This document shows positions 3,767-5,550 of a stretch of 5,550 bases of DNA, piece by piece. Made by a program: the position numbers and the translations under genes. Origin of the DNA: an uncultured Gardnerella sp. Its GTDB lineage: Bacteria; Actinomycetota; Actinomycetes; Actinomycetales; Bifidobacteriaceae. The notes under the pieces were generated by a model that was given only the letters and a program-made list of their open reading frames with translations, made no database searches and was not told where the DNA came from. Each line of letters starts with the position of its first letter. Positions within the stretch are counted from its first letter, which is position 1. The stretch covers positions 1-5,550 of the forward strand of contig CAMXWX010000058.1 of NCBI GenBank assembly GCA_947252975.1, read 5' to 3'.

Positions 3767-5550
3767 ATGCAAGAATATTCTCGTCCACTTGATGAGTCTA
3801 TTAATACAGATGTTAATGTTTTCTCACTGCTAGAAGAGCGAGCAGAGCGCAATCCTAATGGTTCTTTGGTTGAATACGTTGGAACTGACGGCGTTTGGAA
3901 GTCATATACTGCTGAAGAATTTAGAGATAAGGTAATAGCTGTTGCTAAAGGCTTTATTGCTAGAGGAGTAATGCCTGGTGACGCTGTGTCAATTATTGCT
4001 CACACTTCATGGCAATGGACAGTTCTTGATATGGCTATTATGTCTATAGGCGCATTGACAGTGCCAATTTATGAAACAAGCTCTTCGCTGCAAATACAAC
4101 ATATTGTTCAAGATTCTCAAGTATGTTCAATATTTGTGGAGTCTCCTGAAATGTTGCCAAAAGTAGAGGCTGTTCAGGAAGAATGTCCTACTCTTCACGA
4201 CGTATATGTAATGAATCGTGGTGCTATCGACGCGTGCATTGAATACGGTAAAGCAGTAACTGATGCTGAATTTTATGAGCGAGTGCACGCTGTTAATGGA
4301 AGTGACATAGCAACAATTGTATACACTTCAGGTTCAACTGGTGAGCCAAAAGGAATTGAGCTTACTCATAGCAATTTTGTTTTTATTGCTAAATCAGGTG
4401 TTATTTCTATGCCAGATATTGCGATAAAAGACAGCCCGCGTCTTTTGCTGTTCTTGCCTCTTGCGCACGTTTTTGCTAGGTTTATGCAATTGTTCTGCTT
4501 TGCTGGAAATATAACTCTTGGTTTGACGAGTAATTTGAAAACTGTATTGTCTGATTTTCAAACTTTTAAACCAACATTTATTCTTGGTGTTCCACGCATT
4601 TTTGAGAAGATTTACAATGCTGCTTCTCAAAAAGCAGGCAGGGGAGTAAAAGGTTTTATTTTTGCTTATGCGTCTAAGGTTGCTCGCGAATGGTCTCGCG
4701 CTCAGCAGTCTAGTTCAATGGTTCCTCCAATGCTTGCTCTTAGCCATTCAATATGTAAAAAATTAGTGTATGCTCCACTACTACACGTATTTGGAGGCTC
4801 TGTTTCATACGCTATTTCGGGCGGCGCTCCTTTAGATTTGTCGATTGCGCATTTCTTTAATGGCATTGGTTTGCCTCTTCTAGAAGGCTATGGAATGACA
4901 GAAACTTGTGCACCTTCTATGGTGAATCCTACGACAGGTTATCGCATTGGTACCGTTGGTTTGCCTGTAAAGGGTGTATCTGTTGCTATTGCTGACGATG
5001 GTGAATTGTGCATTAAGAGTCCTGCAGTATGCAAAGGCTACCATAATAATCCTGAGCTTACCAAACAGCAGATTGTAAATGGCTGGTTGCATACGGGAGA
5101 TTTTGGGTCTTTAGACGATGACGGTTTTGTGCGTATTACTGGCAGAAAGAAAGATCTTATTATTACTGCTGGCGGTAAGAACTTATCTCCAAATGCGTTA
5201 GAAGCTTCATTAATGTCTTCACCTATTATTTCTCAAGCTGTTGTTATTGGAGACAGGAAGCCGTTTGTTTCAGCAATTATTGCGCTCGATTTATCAGAAG
5301 TAAATACTTGGCTTTCTTCGCGTGGCGCATGCCCTGTACGGTCTTTAAAAGAGGCTTCACGTAACGGTATTGTGCGAGCAGAAGTTGAGCGTGCTGTTAG
5401 CAAAGCAAATGAGCTAGTTTCTAGAGCTGAGTCTATTCGCAAGTTCGAAATAGTTCCAGATGAGTTTACTCAAGCAAACGGTTTGATTACGCCAAGTTTA
5501 AAGGCGCGTCGTCAAGTTGTTGTAGAGCGTTATAACGACCTTATCGAACA
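3767..5550 (+). CDS. fadD15: Long-chain fatty-acid--CoA ligase (FadD15-like), 3' end cut by window edge
   Basis: This is an AMP-forming acyl-CoA synthetase (ANL superfamily) that activates long-chain fatty acids with ATP and CoA via an acyl-adenylate. It has 594 whole codons here with no stop. The adenylation motifs appear in order: the ATP-binding loop YTSGSTGEPKG (186-196); LPLAHVFAR (230-238); ISGGAPLD (350-357); EGYGMTET (373-380); HTGD (442-445) with the ribose-binding Asp445; the hinge GRKKDLIITAGGKN (459-472); and the C-terminal catalytic Lys579 in TPSLKARR. PIYETSS, the phrase VPRIFEKIYNAA and AESIRKF are hallmarks of the group containing mycobacterial FadD15, which is about 600 residues. 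Only a handful of residues should be missing. The protein is expected to be cytosolic or peripheral to the membrane. Bifidobacteria are generally thought to lack beta-oxidation, so the product probably feeds lipid synthesis from exogenous or recycled fatty acids. That is inference. All core residues are present, so it should be active. Confidence 0.93.
   Translation, partial: MQEYSRPLDESINTDVNVFSLLEERAERNPNGSLVEYVGTDGVWKSYTAEEFRDKVIAVAKGFIARGVMPGDAVSIIAHTSWQWTVLDMAIMSIGALTVPIYETSSSLQIQHIVQDSQVCSIFVESPEMLPKVEAVQEECPTLHDVYVMNRGAIDACIEYGKAVTDAEFYERVHAVNGSDIATIVYTSGSTGEPKGIELTHSNFVFIAKSGVISMPDIAIKDSPRLLLFLPLAHVFARFMQLFCFAGNITLGLTSNLKTVLSDFQTFKPTFILGVPRIFEKIYNAASQKAGRGVKGFIFAYASKVAREWSRAQQSSSMVPPMLALSHSICKKLVYAPLLHVFGGSVSYAISGGAPLDLSIAHFFNGIGLPLLEGYGMTETCAPSMVNPTTGYRIGTVGLPVKGVSVAIADDGELCIKSPAVCKGYHNNPELTKQQIVNGWLHTGDFGSLDDDGFVRITGRKKDLIITAGGKNLSPNALEASLMSSPIISQAVVIGDRKPFVSAIIALDLSEVNTWLSSRGACPVRSLKEASRNGIVRAEVERAVSKANELVSRAESIRKFEIVPDEFTQANGLITPSLKARRQVVVERYNDLIE

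Noticed and set aside
3544..3852. A 102-codon - strand open frame across the M23 3' end, the intergenic region and the ligase start
   Set aside because: It overlaps two well-supported + strand genes and their promoter region, and has no recognisable protein features.

Overview
The window looks like ordinary chromosome from a low-GC member of the Bifidobacteriaceae (Actinobacteria), with a Gardnerella-like organism as the best guess. This rests on several things: an AT-rich sequence; strong AGGAG-type ribosome binding sites; a FadD15-type acyl-CoA ligase; an M23-family protein carrying the actinobacterial HRGVDLA and HWGL-type block; and a K/E/N-rich membrane-anchored protein of a style common in that family. 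The organism is inferred from remembered family features, not from a database search.

Layout, left to right. A lysine-permease-like amino acid transporter (lysP-like, + strand) occupies 25-1515. A perfect 17-bp hairpin at 1563-1605 sits between it and a convergent - strand gene (1629-2543). That gene encodes a single-pass membrane protein with a long K/E/N repeat tail, which leaves 149 consecutive bases without an A on the + strand. Next comes a solitary tRNA-Asn(GUU) gene on the - strand (2725-2800) with an encoded CCA end and its own intrinsic terminator (2696-2723). A roughly 200-base AT-rich divergent intergenic region follows, holding a palindrome, phased direct repeats and one consensus DnaA-box match. 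Downstream are two + strand genes: a small membrane-anchored M23/LytM-domain protein (3007-3624) that seems to have lost a zinc ligand, and a long-chain acyl-CoA synthetase (fadD15-like, from 3767). The latter runs off the right edge only a few residues short of its expected end.

The genes do not form one operon or an obvious shared pathway. They cover amino-acid uptake, surface or cell-wall functions, translation (the tRNA) and fatty-acid activation for lipid metabolism. I see no transposase, integrase, CRISPR array, toxin-antitoxin pair or other clear mobile or defence system. The most unusual items are the A-free repeat tract in the surface protein gene, the M23 domain with a Cys-x-Gln in place of His-x-His, and a set of short perfect palindromes at promoter-like positions upstream of the surface protein, M23 and acyl-CoA ligase genes.
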